This document shows, in pieces, positions 12,493 through 23,014 of a stretch of 64,000 bases of DNA; within the stretch, counting starts at the first letter, position 1, and every line of letters starts with the position of its first letter. The position numbers and the translations under genes were made by a program. The stretch is from Bradysia coprophila (taxonomy: Eukaryota; Arthropoda; Insecta; Diptera; Sciaridae), in contig NW_023503972.1 in assembly GCF_014529535.1 (NCBI RefSeq), positions 5,208,001 through 5,272,000 on the forward strand. Reading direction: 5' to 3'. Below the pieces are notes generated by a model that did no database searches, was not told the DNA's origin, and saw only the letters and a list, made by a program, of their open reading frames with translations.

Positions 12493-14114
12493 ATGGTTCC
12501 ACAGAAAATTACCGAGGAAATGGAAACTTCGAAAGTGTTGCAAAAAGTGCCTCATACGAGTGATAATCTGTTACGATTTCCATTGAATTACTATTGTTGG
12601 TACGACATTTTTGAACGGGTGCACAGGCTACAAGACCATATAAATTTATCGGAATCGCATGACTTATTGTCGGAAGTTGCAGAGCGGATATACATGAACA
12701 GATACAACGGAATTACAATCGATTTTATACGGAGTCTCGACATTAGCCGCATTATGAATCATGTCGGACCGTTCGTACAATCATTGGCCTTAAAACTATC
12801 CTACAAACACAATTATACAGCCGACAATCTAACATCAATTCAAAAGAAGTGCAAACAGCTCAAACACCTAGCACTAATCGAATTTGATCGCAACGAACAC
12901 AATGATCATCCCTTCCAAGATCATTTCAGTGACACATTGGAGACTTTGTTCCTTTCGTCGTGTATTCTTGCGAAAGACGACAATTTCTTCGAATGTTTTA
13001 CCATTCGCAAGTCCTTGACTTTGCTCGACTGTCATAGCATCAGTGTCACTGCAATGCAAAGGTGTTGCGAGAAAAACCAACAGATTGAGAGTTTTGCGTG
13101 CAATTCAAGGGCGTTGGACTATTCGAAATTTCTACATCTGCTACCAAATTTGAAGGAGCTCGGATTAACTTATGACTCCGAAATGTTGGAAAAGAATTTT
13201 CTACCAATGTTGCAGTCACTACGCAAATTGGCTCTGGACTGCGTCGAAAATATCAACAAGGTTCTACTGCCGATAACGTTGAATGGCAATGTTAATCTCG
13301 AAGAATTGGAGCTGAGCAATGTAGTGGTCGATGAGAACACGTTCGAGATACTGGCAAAATTCAGTGAATTACGACGATTGATAATCATTTCCAGACGCAC
13401 ATGCAGCTTTCCCCCGACCTGTATATTCCCACCGAAACTACAAAGTATTGTGCTGCATAAGTTTTATATTTGTGAACGCCGATTCGATACACTGGTAGAG
13501 CATTCAATACCGGACCTTAAATTTTCTGCTTGTATTTATGAAGGAGCAATGGATGAGTGGATTGAGAAACGCAATAAACGTGAACACCAAAAACTCCCCA
13601 TACAGTTGATCATTACTAAGGACCGCACTGATGAGGTAAATTATTTCTGACTTTCAGCACAGCACTGCTCCTAGCATGAATATTGAATTGACATGTGTCA
13701 AATTTGGAGGCTTTAGTGATAAGAGCTACCGCTACATCAGCCTGCGAATATTTTCTATGTTCATGCTAGAAGCAGTGCTGTAATCCCAGCATTTGTTTAT
13801 TTATGGGAAACTTCAATTTGTGTTCTCTTTTACAGACCACTTCGACGATAAACTTGAACAACTTCTCAGACTCTGATTGCGCTTACAATCGTAGCAGGCT
13901 TTCTTTCCCCGCTTTGAATAGGAGTTGTCTTACTGACATCGAACTGGAGGTTGACACGTACAACAACAATGCGGTTAACCCTTTCCGAGCAAAACTTTTT
14001 ATGTTTGCTAGAGAAACTGGAAAATTTTTGCGCAGCGCCTTGATATTGTACTCTGTTTACGTTGTATTGAAGGACTTGTTTAAATTTTGGCTGAAACTAT
14101 TCAACAGAGGATGA
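12493..14114 (+). CDS. F-box/LRR-like protein, copy 1, 473 aa
   Basis: Exons are 12493-13635 and 13836-14114, joined GAG|ACC in phase 0. Residues about 28-70 (FPLNYYCWYDIFERVHRLQD, then HINLSES) resemble an F-box, the SKP1-binding motif of SCF ubiquitin ligases. The rest consists of leucine-rich repeat-like strands such as CKQLKHLALIEF, SDTLETLFLSSC, LPNLKELGLTY, LRKLALDCV and LEELELSNVV. The likely role is substrate recruitment for ubiquitination, which is inferred. The C-terminus encoded by exon 2 contains a hydrophobic stretch (LRSALILYSVYVVLKDLF) that the paralogue at 19967 lacks. The intron holds a small foldback insertion (13663-13783). About 250 bp of upstream sequence, including a possible 5' exon ending CGCAG|GTAAATG (near 12175), is shared with the paralogue. 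Confidence 0.8.
13663..13783. mobile_element. Foldback insertion in the F-box copy-1 intron
   Basis: CAGCACTGCTCCTAGCATGAA at the left mirrors TTCATGCTAGAAGCAGTGCTG at the right. The corresponding intron of F-box copy 2 lacks it, so it inserted after the duplication. Confidence 0.6.
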
Positions 14115-14340
14115 AATAGCATCAACCACGACACCGGATGCGAATATAGCATCAACCACGACACCGGATGCGAATAGCTACACAACACGGTGCATGCTAT
14201 TTGACATCGGTGTCGAATAGCCACTCAACACGTTGCATGCTATTTAATACCGATGTCGATATTTTGTCCGTTCATCAACACAGTCCGGCCGCCAAATTTA
14301 TTTCTGGTTCCCAAAATTAGGTGTCGAATAGCATCAGCTG
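14115..14340. repeat. Short tandem/inverted repeats after F-box copy 1
   Basis: The 28-bp block atagcatcaaccacgacacc plus ggatgcga occurs twice in tandem. Partly inverted versions follow (gcatgctatttgacatcggt, then gtcgaatagc, and gcatgctatttaataccgat). It could lie in the 3' UTR or just beyond. Confidence 0.55.
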
Positions 14341-14390
14341 TGTTCTTCGACTGATTTTATTATTTGTTACTTATTATTATTACCAGGCAG

Positions 14391-15290
14391 TAGCGCTGAT
14401 TTGACTAGGGACCTGAATAATCTAGTAGTCTTATATTTTTTGCGAATAAAATTTTTCAATTTATGGCAGTGTTCATTTGAGTTCATTTTCATACCGTGAT
14501 TGAGAGCCATCTGTTGAAAGCTTGTAAAGAGCGTCTTTTGTAAAAAACAAACCACAATTTGTGTAATCATTATTGAACGGAATTCACATTGAGACACGTA
14601 TCGGACTACAAAATATTAAAGTTTGGACCTTTCATCACCAAATTGCGGAAAAAATGTTTAAAATAATTTATGAAACGAATGATAATAACGTTTTAAAACA
14701 GCACTACACTGGACACGAAACATGTAGAATTTCACAATATTTAGACACACAGGTGCTTTGGGACCATCATTTTATGATGTAGCCTACGATGATCACTATG
14801 AGAAAACTCAGAATTTGTTCCAATTTTAGTGAACTATTGCGTTTTTTCGTTGTTACAAACATTTTTATTTTTACTCCAAGCCAACACATTTTAACACAAA
14901 ACGATGGTCCAGAAAGACTGCGAATGGGAAGTTAACATCGAAAATATATCATTTTTTCTCACAAATTTGGGCTACAATTTAGCGTCGCGTTGTATCGATT
15001 CGCTGTAATGGTTTTTGTTGTTGAAAACAAGATTTCGGTTCAGAGAAATCATTAAAAAACGAATATTTTTCCGTCCAAATGTAGGCTGCAAATTTGCAAT
15101 GGGTCCATTGCTCTTGATGAGAGACTTAGACCGTTCCAGTAGTCCTTCTTATAATTATGTTTTTGTGGCCATCAAAATTACACTTGATTGAAATAAATGA
15201 ATAAAGCATTACCAATACAAAAACTATTCAGACGGTCAAGGGATCTGACCCACCCAACAGGTGGGACCTAGTATAACTAGAAAATATTCA
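14391..15290. mobile_element. Degenerate element related to the CGGCAGAGTA family
   Basis: The left part repeats ccaggcagtagcgctgattt followed by gactagggacctgaataat, as at 9095. The right end gtcaagggatctgacccacc then caacaggtgggacctagt matches 11708-11742. Terminal bases have decayed. The interior (15020-15130) shares sequence with 2445-2545 on the other strand. No gene is visible. Confidence 0.45.
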
Positions 15291-16363
15291 AAGAATCTAT
15301 GTTACAACTGTAAAACACTATAAAAAGCTATTTCATTCAAAATAGTAATCTATTTGGCTGGCAGCTGTCGACTATGAAAGCTTAAGAAATTTCAGTATTA
15401 GTAAAGCTTTTTGTTAAGTTTTTTCCTATCGCCTTCTCGCTCGCCCATCACTATGTAAATAACTAACACACTAACACTAAATTAAATTGAAAAGTAGGCT
15501 AAGCTCAGTTGAAATGTTATTATTACAGTCGTATGTGTATTTTGTTAAATAATAAAGTTCGTTCAGTTCAACTTCAGAAATTTAGGAGTTTTTTTAAAAG
15601 AATTTTATGGAATTCTTAAGAAATAAATTTCTGAAATAGGTCCTGCTTGTGAACGTAGATGACTTGTTACGTTACACAAAGAATTTAAATCGATATCGAT
15701 AGATCACGGCAGAATAAACTAAGCCAGGTAGTAGTAAACAGCCTCTATGAAGCGGGTAACAGTGGCGCAGAGACAGAAATATGCGACGTGAGAAAATGCG
15801 ACAAAGTGGTTCTGTCGTAAAGTTTGTATTTTCTTCGCGCAACATTTTTGAATTTTAATATTTAAGAATTCGATTTTAATTGACTGAACACAAGAAATAA
15901 TCAAAATTTTCTAATTAATACTCGCTACAGCTCAAACCTGGCCTGAAACGAGAAAATCTAATTTAAATCAGGTTGGGCTTAGGCTTTTAATTGATAGCGG
16001 ATGGAATTTGTTTATGTTTTGTCCGTTGACAAGTGGATCGCCACCGGTTTTGAGGGGGTTTTGATTTTTGTTTTTTACATGTTGCCACACATTGTTGACA
16101 AATTCAAGATTTTTTATTTACGAAGGTTACGCTGATTGCTTAGCGAAAAAGGACTTCACCTAGCACAAATTAAACGACCTTAGACATATTTGACATTGCA
16201 ATGTGAGCAACATAACGAAAATTAATTTCAAAACCACCCGAAACCCCGTGCTTCCGCCTACATAAAAAACACGAACCGAACGAGCCAATCTCAATTTATT
16301 GATCACAGGAACTGAATCAGCGAAAATATCATCACATAAACTGATTCAGAAAAATCTTAGGTC

Positions 16364-17428
16364 TAGACACGGTGAGCTTGAAATTTTTTTTATTCGACCT
16401 CTCGTGGACATGAAATGTTTTTAGTTGTTTTTGTAGAGGGCGGCACCACGAGTAAGAATAACATAACAAGAAAATATTTCGATGGGAAAAATTTTTAATT
16501 AGATCGATTTTTCATTTTTTTGGAACCTGCGGGAAGCTTCGATGACTGTTCGGACTCCTCTGGTGACTCGTTTGATCACAAAAATATAGTTGGTGTTTAG
16601 CCTGAGATCTAAGCTTTACAGCGTTACCAATCATGATATAAATGACTACCAACAAACTTCTTTTATGAAGCAAAGTCATTAAACTAGGTCGCTGAGAATT
16701 TGAAAGGCCCTATCACATGTGGATGATTTCTATTTTGTCTCAAAAAGTATGTTTAGTTATTTTACATATTTTAATAAAGGTCGAAAGAAGATTTTTGACT
16801 CGAAATATGTTTTTTTTATAAATCGCAGCGATGAGCAAACTGCACTATCTCAAGCCACAAATTAAAAAACCTTCTCCAATAGCCATTCTAAGCTAACTCT
16901 GCAACATTTTAGTTGTTTCCACTAAAAAATGAGACATTATACGAAGACAAATTAATGGCCGTTCAGGTCTAACAACAAAGATTATATCAGAATGAAATAC
17001 AAATTTATTTTCCGACCTTAATTAACTTCCAAATTATGTAAAATAACTAAACATACTTTTTGAGACAAAATAGAAATCATCCACATGTGATAAGGCCTTT
17101 CAAATTTGCAGCGACCTAGTTGTATGACTTTGCTTCATAAAAGATGTTTGTTGGTATCGCGATTGGTCTCGCCTTAAAGCTTAGACCTCAGGCTAAACAG
17201 CAACTATATTTTTGTGATCAAACGAGTCACCAGTGGAGTCCGAACAGTCTTCAAAGCTTCCCGCAGGTTCCAAAAAAAAGAAAAATCGATCTAATTAAAA
17301 ATTTTCCCATCGAAATATTTTCTTGTTATGTTATTCTTATTCGTGGTGCCTCCCTCTACAAAAACCACTAGAAACTTTTCATGTCCACGAGAGGTCGAAT
17401 AAAATTTTTTTCAAGCTCACCGTGTAGA
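16364..17428. mobile_element. CACGGTGAGC foldback element, copy 1, TSD TAGA
   Basis: 1057 bp (16368-17424) with inverted arms of about 400 bp, starting CACGGTGAGCTTGAA and ending TTCAAGCTCACCGTG. It is flanked by TAGA on both sides (16364-16367 and 17425-17428). The intact site in the hAT-like copy 1 (ctagaatctagaccg near 5945) shows a single TAGA, confirming a 4-bp duplication. The 250-bp centre has no coding frame. Confidence 0.88.
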
Positions 17429-17752
17429 ATCTAGACCGTTTAGATCACAGAAAATGAATCAGGTCGTTTGAGTGCTATCCTTGCTACATATCTCAATATA
17501 ACAAATTCTTTGGATCTATTCACATAAAACCAAATTTAATGTTTATGAAAGCGAGAATATTTGCCACGGATTTTATGTTTTTAAAAACATTGAACAACGA
17601 TTTTAATATTTATGAGAACACTGTACACGGATGGTACATTGTTAAACAATTATTATAAATAAAATCATAATTTTGTACACTTTTTTTACAAGAAAACCGA
17701 AAAATCATCAGAATCAAAATCAGCGTGCGAATAGTCAAATCCAAAGTGTAAT

Positions 17753-17780
17753 GGCTATTCGCACGCGCGTGCGAATAGCC
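17753..17780. repeat. Perfect 28-bp palindrome
   Basis: GGCTATTCGCACGC followed immediately by its reverse complement GCGTGCGAATAGCC. A partial third copy (gcgtgcgaatag) lies 30 bp upstream. It is specific to copy 2 of the hAT-like element. Confidence 0.8.
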
Positions 17781-18337
17781 GCAGTGAAATTTAATTTAGA
17801 ATTTTCTCAACTGTCACTTTGTCGCAATAATGACGCAACGACAAAACGACTCTGCCACTGTTACCCGCTTCATCGAGGCTGTTTAGGTAGTAGTAGTAGT
17901 GGACGAAAATACATTCAAAGAAGGGACCTAAATCCCGATACAATCCTTTGCGTATTTGTTTCATGCATTTTATTTAGTAAGCGTTTTGCACCAAAATCGG
18001 AGGCCCACTAATACATTTAGGTCTCATCAAATCGACTGCTCTTGTATGGTTTACTTTACGCTGCCGTGGTTTACAAATGTGTAAACTGCCTTTCGGTATC
18101 GTTGTTTTATGCATGCATTGACGATAAAAAATACTATGCTTTAACGTGAATCGTTTTTGATTAAAAATATTCATTTCGACAATTTCTTTCTGCTATTATC
18201 AACGAAACAAACATAATATAAGCTGGTTGCTGGTACCACCACATGAGCAAACAAAATACGTTAGTAAAAAACTACCACTTTCAGCAAATCGCCTTGCAGG
18301 TAAATGTTGCGATAAGACGAAAAGGAATTACAAATAA

Positions 18338-19510
18338 ATAGTACATTGAAGGACAAGGGGCGAAAGTAAAAAAATTCAACCGTGTGCGAGAGTTGATGCC
18401 CGCGCCGAAGGCAAGGGCCTCAATCGCACAGGTTGAATTTTTTTACTTTTGCCCCGAGTCGTTCATACTATTTTTTTTGATACCAACATCGAAAGTTGAT
18501 ACGTATCGCAAACAGCAGAACAAAATGTTGAAATATGAAGGCATTTAGCCAGAAAATGCGGGGGTCCAGGGGGCGGCAGCCCCCTGGTATATAAAAAATT
18601 TAATTATTTAGCCATCACAACAACAACACACACAAAAATTAACAAATAACTAACAAATCATTCAGCAACAAAATAGTACATTGAATGACAAGGGGCGAAA
18701 GTAAAAAAATTCAACCGTGTGCGAGAGTTGGAGCCCGCGCCGAAGGCAAGGGCTCTAATCGCACAGGTTGAATTTTTTTACTTTTGCCCCGAGTCGTTCA
18801 TACTATTTTTTTTGATACCAACATTGAAAATTGATACGTATCGCAAACATCGCAACAAAATGTTGAAATAAAAAGGCATTTAGCCAGAAAATGCGGGGGT
18901 CCAGGGGGCGGCAGCCCCCTGGTATATGAAAAATTTAACAATTTAGCCATCACAACAATAACACACACAAAAATTAAGATATAACTAACAAATCATTCAG
19001 TAACAAAAAGTATCAACTTTGTATGCTAATTTCAATAAGAACACTGGCGCACAGTGTTTTACAATTTTGATCAAAGTATTCTGCATAATATGAGCGGATT
19101 TTGTTGACAACTCGACTCATTTCTCTCATTTTCTGTGACGTCAGTCACTTTCGCTGTTCGTTCAGTTGCGTTCGCTCTTCGTTAAGTACTTTCTCCCCGT
19201 GGGATGCATTTTTTTACTTTCGCCCCTCATATGCGGGGCGAAAGTATCATTTTTCAATGTTGGTATCAAAAAAAGTATCAACTTCGTATGTTAATTTCAA
19301 TAAGCGCACTGGCGCACGCTTTATTTCAATTTTGATCGCAGTACACTTGTTGACAAGAGTCGACTATTACATTATGTAGTCGACTTTCGCATTATGTATA
19401 TTGACTTTCGCTTTATGTATTCTTTCTTTCTCCCCGCTCAAACACATAACTTGCATTTTTTTACTTTCGCCCCGGATTTCGAGGGCGAAAGTATCAACTT
19501 TCGATGTTGG
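18338..19510 (+). repeat. Array of three hairpin-rich repeat units between the F-box genes
   Basis: The units lie at about 18338-18670, 18671-19265 and 19266-19510. Typical contents are ggggcgaaagtaaaaaaatt, then caacc, a GC-rich loop (gcccgcgccgaaggcaaggg), and the inverse ggttgaatttttttactttt with gcccc. These are followed by ccagggggcggcagccccct and an ending near tttcaatgttggtatcaaaa. The second unit is the inverse of 9984-10575. The array sits between the shared 5' region (about 18240-18315) and the coding exon of F-box copy 2, so it is younger than the duplication. Confidence 0.8.
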
Positions 19511-19966
19511 TATCAAAAATAGTCATTTGTGTACCTGTTTTGGACGATTGATTTTAGGCAATTTCGCGGATTGTAGGCCGAACGAAGTGAGGCTTACAAG
19601 CGAAAGTGCCTTAAATCAACCGTCCCAAACAGGTGCACATGTGAGTTTTCATGCAGAGGGCCGGAAACCCGAGAAAATTCGAAAAATTGCCCTCATTTTC
19701 GGCCCCGAAGCATGAAAAAAAAATTGTCGACACAAAGGACACGAACAATTGTTTGTTTTGCATGTATGCCCAATCCATATCTCATTGCAATAATTTTGCT
19801 ATTCTCTCAAAACTGGTTGTCATAAAGCAAAGGATCGTGCAGTTTTCCTGTATGCAATTTTTCGTCTCCTTTTTGTCCTACGTAAAAAAAAAGATTTCAA
19901 CTTTACAAGAGTGACCATCCTCAGTTCAATAATAATATTCGGTCGGAACGGACATACTAATATTCG

Positions 19967-21552
19967 ATGGAGCCACCGAAAGTTACAGTGGTGGACCTGG
20001 TGGACTTTCATTCCACTGAAATCGAAACTTCGAAAGTTTTGCAAAACGTGTCAAATAAAAATCTGATGCGATTTCCGTTGAATCACTATTGTTGGTACGA
20101 AATTTTTGAACGGTTGCACAGACTACAAGACCATATAAATTTAGCCGAATCGTATGCAGGATTATGGGAAGCCGCAGATCGTATCTATCGGAGCAGATAC
20201 AACGGAATTGCAATCGATTTTAAACGGAGTCTCGACATTAGTCGTATTATGTATCATGTCGGACCGTTCGTACGATCATTGGCCCTAAAACTATCCGATA
20301 AAGCCAACTATACTGTCGAAAATCTTCTCTCAATTCAAAAGGAGTGCAAACAGCTCAAACACCTTGCACTCATCGAATTTGATCGCAGCGAACACAATGA
20401 TCATCCCTTCGAAGATCATTTCAGTGACACATTGGAAACGCTGTTTCTTTCGTCGTGTTCCCTTGCGAATGACGACAATTTCTTCGAAAGTTTTACCATT
20501 CGCAAGTCGTTGACTATGCTCGGCTGTGAAAACATCAGCGTCACTGCAATGCAAAGGTGTTGCGAGAAAAACCCGCAGATAGAGAGTTTTGCGTGCAATT
20601 CAAGGACGTTGGACTATTCGAAATTTGTACCTCTGCTGCCAAATTTGAAGAGGCTCGGATTAACTTATGACACCGAAATATTGGAACCAAAGTTCCTATC
20701 AACGTTGCAGTCTTCACGCAAATTGGCCCTGGACTGCGTCGATGGAGATATTAACGAGGTTCTACTGCGGATAACGTTGAATGGCAAAATAAATCTCGAC
20801 GAATTGGAGCTGAACAATGTAGTGTTCGATGAGTACACGTTCGAGATACTGGCAACATTCGGTAAATTACGACGATTGATAGTCAGTACCAGTCGTACAT
20901 ACCAATTTTTGCCGACAGACAAATTGCCACGGAAATTGAGGGTTCTCATGCTGGATGGCTTTCATTTCTGTGAACAAGGATTCAATTTATTTTTTCAAAA
21001 AGAAATACAAAACGTTAGATTATCTCGCTGTGGCTATTTAAAAGTCAATGACGACAGCGTGGATGAATGGGTTGAGAGGCGCAATAAACACAAGGAAAAT
21101 GGAAAAATTAATTATGCAAAAGGCGAGGCAAAAGGAAACGTTGACAAGAAGCTTTCTGAGGTAAGTTATTTGTGACTAGCGTCTATTTTTAGGAAAATAA
21201 CTCTTAAAATTCATGGAAAAATTCCTAACATTTCCTTCATTTGATAGATCAGATAATTAGGATTTTTTTAAAGAATTTAAAAAATTAAGATTCTGAAACA
21301 GGGTCTTGTTATAACGTCTGGATTTGTTTATTTATAGGAAATTTCGGTTTTTGTTTCGTTTTACAGACCGAGTCGAAAATTACATTGGGCGACTTCTCAG
21401 ACAACGACTTCCCTTTCAATCAGAGCAGATTTACCTTTCCTGCGTTGAATATCTTGCGTCTCACCAACATCGAACCAGAGGTTGACACGTTCTGCAACGA
21501 TGCAACTAAGCGTGATTATTTGGTGAACCAGTGGGAAATCACGAAAATTTAA
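19967..21552 (+). CDS. F-box/LRR-like protein, copy 2, 459 aa
   Basis: Exons are 19967-21160 and 21367-21552, joined GAG|ACC exactly as in copy 1. The F-box-like segment FPLNHYCWYEIFERLHRLQD leads into LRR-like repeats nearly colinear with the first copy, with many identical blocks such as ISVTAMQRCCEKN and SRLDISRIM-like stretches. Divergence concentrates in the last 120 residues. The C-terminus (KRDYLVNQWEITKI) lacks the hydrophobic tail of copy 1, and a Lys-rich linker (KENGKINYAKGEAKGNVDKK) precedes the junction. The predicted role is an SCF substrate adaptor, inferred from fold only. Homology to copy 1 starts about 250 bp before the ATG. Two poly(A) signals follow. Confidence 0.8.
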
Positions 21553-21638
21553 TGGTGTGCGGCACCATTTATTTGTTTGTTCGTTTATTGAGCGAAGTAT
21601 CAAATTTCGGTTATTCACTTTGCTTCTTTCTGGACAAT

Positions 21639-21655
21639 AAAGTTCTAATAAATTT
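21639..21655 (+). terminator. Two overlapping-range AATAAA poly(A) signals of F-box copy 2
   Basis: AATAAA at 21639-21644 and 21650-21655, about 90-100 nt after the TAA stop. Confidence 0.6.
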
Positions 21656-21783
21656 TTCAAACCATTGAATTGACTCCTTTAGGACATAGAAATATGGAGA
21701 TCCTCTTTGTCAGACAATTTTATAAGATCAATTTTATATCCAGCGAAATCGAACAAACGAGAATAGTCTCTGCGACTCTGTAC

Positions 21784-22317
21784 TCAACAAATGTTTACAT
21801 TGAAATTGGTCGGATTGGGACAGTCATGGTTAGCTCCCCGATCGTCATAGGCGGTTGGACATTCACTACGAACCACATATTCAACTGTGTATTCCCTTGA
21901 TGGACACGCATCTCAAGCGCAATTGGTTGTAACACATGTAACTTGCTACGAAAACAAACGGACAAATGGTAACTCTTTCGTAGTTTGGTAGCACGGTTGA
22001 CGTATCTAGCACTTACTTGTGTGCTTGCAATTATTTCCATTGGCAAGGTGTATCCGTCCACCAAACTTACGTCATAATAAATGGTCATTGTTTCTCCCGT
22101 TTGCGAATAAAATAATTCCACTTTTGTGTCGGCTGGTGGTTGAACGCCACCAGTCGGACACGTTTTAACCGATTGACCAACATCACAATTTTGACCGCAC
22201 TATCATCGCAGTTCGTATTAGGCTAGAAAAGATCTTCCCATCCAGAATTAGGTATGAAGAAGGTCACTTGAGTATGTGGTTCCATTTTACTGATTGTCCC
22301 TAATGGAAGTCCGTTTT
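21784..22317 (-). pseudogene. Thaumatin-like protein pseudogene, 5' truncated
   Basis: Read on the minus strand, 22317-22017 encodes thaumatin-family blocks: a FFIPNSGWEDLF segment, NTNCDDS, CDVGQSVKTCPTGGVQPPA, then KVELFYSQ and YYDVSLVDGYTLPMEI. A GTAAGT donor and TTTTCGTAG acceptor bound a 71-nt intron (21946-22016). The last exon has Cys-rich TLP-like sequence (SECPTAYDD, ending NPTNFNVNIC, then stop). It is broken by a TAG near 22229, a frameshift between the NTNCDDS and CDVGQ blocks, and a TGA in the last exon. The 5' part is lost where a foldback repeat begins (about 22320). TLPs are secreted beta-glucan-associated or antifungal-type proteins, so this copy cannot make an intact product. 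Confidence 0.75.
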
Positions 22318-22596
22318 CTTAATTAATAAAATTGTTGTATTGCTTGGTCAGTAATTCAACATTGACAAAGTGTTGTATTGCTTTGACTTGACCAAAATTG
22401 TTGAAAAAATTTCTTTTACGCAATTCCGGTCCAAAATCATCACCTTTCCATGCATCCGTTTAATGTCGTTTTAAAGGTATTTATTTCACAGTGCGTTTTT
22501 GATTATTTTTTCGCACTTGGGCTTTTTCACATTTTTTTCGCACGCTACATAGCTCAGTACCTTTAAGAAAGACTAAATTTTATAAATAAAAACTTT

Positions 22597-22683
22597 GCAC
22601 AGACCAGGATTTGAACATCCAACACCAAAATTCTTCCAAACACCAAGCAACGACCATAGCCATTCGGCCACAGAGTCACACAA
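22597..22683 (-). repeat. tRNA-like (A-box/B-box) sequence, possible SINE head
   Basis: On the minus strand TGTGGCCGAATGG resembles a tRNA A box of the Leu/Ser type, and ATGTTCAAATCC resembles a B box about 45 nt later. The acceptor and anticodon stems pair poorly, so this is not a functional tRNA. A tRNA-derived SINE or tRNA pseudogene is more likely. Confidence 0.35.
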
Positions 22684-22910
22684 TTATACAGAACGTATTG
22701 TTGAAGCGTATATACTAAGCATTGACTACGTGAGACAGTGATTTTATTTAGCGCGTCTCTATACATCACACAATGTGTATATAGAACAGGTTGCTTGATC
22801 GTTCAAATGAATTCATGTTTGCATGTGAATGTTTGGTAGAAATTTTGGTAATATTTTGCATTGGAAAGGTGATTATGGCCCGAAATTGCGAAAAACGTTG
22901 TATCTGCCAC

Positions 22911-23014
22911 GGTAGGTATGCCGGTATTTTTTCGCACACGACGTCTTGTCGACCTCGGCTTCGCCTCGGATCGACAATCGACATCTAGTGCGAAAAAATA
23001 CCTTCATACCTACC
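22911..23014. mobile_element. 104-bp foldback MITE with GC-rich loop
   Basis: GGTAGGTATGCCGGTATTTT plus TTCGCAC at the left mirrors GTGCGAAAAAATACCTTCATACCTACC at the right (two mismatches). The loop contains GACCTCGGCTTCGCCTCGG, a motif seen in other hairpins of the window. No coding potential. Confidence 0.8.

Larger units (their letters stand above)
15727..17893. mobile_element. hAT-like element copy 2 with 8-bp target duplication, carrying a nested foldback
   Basis: The element occupies 15735-17885 with ends TAAACAGCCTCTATGAAGCG and CGCTTCATCGAGGCTGTTTA. It is flanked by GGTAGTAG at 15727-15734 and 17886-17893. An 8-bp duplication is the hallmark of hAT transposition. Away from the nested foldback (16368-17424) it is colinear with copy 1 at 5620-6372, apart from a copy-2-specific insert at about 15995-16290. 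There is no transposase, so mobilisation would have to be in trans. Confidence 0.85.
15705..18068. mobile_element. Outer MITE of a three-level transposon nest
   Basis: The left end CACGGCAGAATAAACTAAGC and right end GTTTACTTTACGCTGCCGTG are inverted and match the family at 6691. Without the insertion at 15735-17885 the element would be only about 200 bp, like the intact 148-bp copy. The boundaries rest on the termini; I find no clear target duplication. Confidence 0.55.

Noticed and set aside
16368..17424. Assignment of the CACGGTG foldback to Transib (RSS-like heptamer)
   Set aside because: Transib elements make 5-bp duplications; both copies here show 4 bp (TAGA, TAAT), confirmed for one by an empty site.
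22597..22683. Functional tRNA gene
   Set aside because: A- and B-box-like motifs are present but acceptor and anticodon stems do not pair well.
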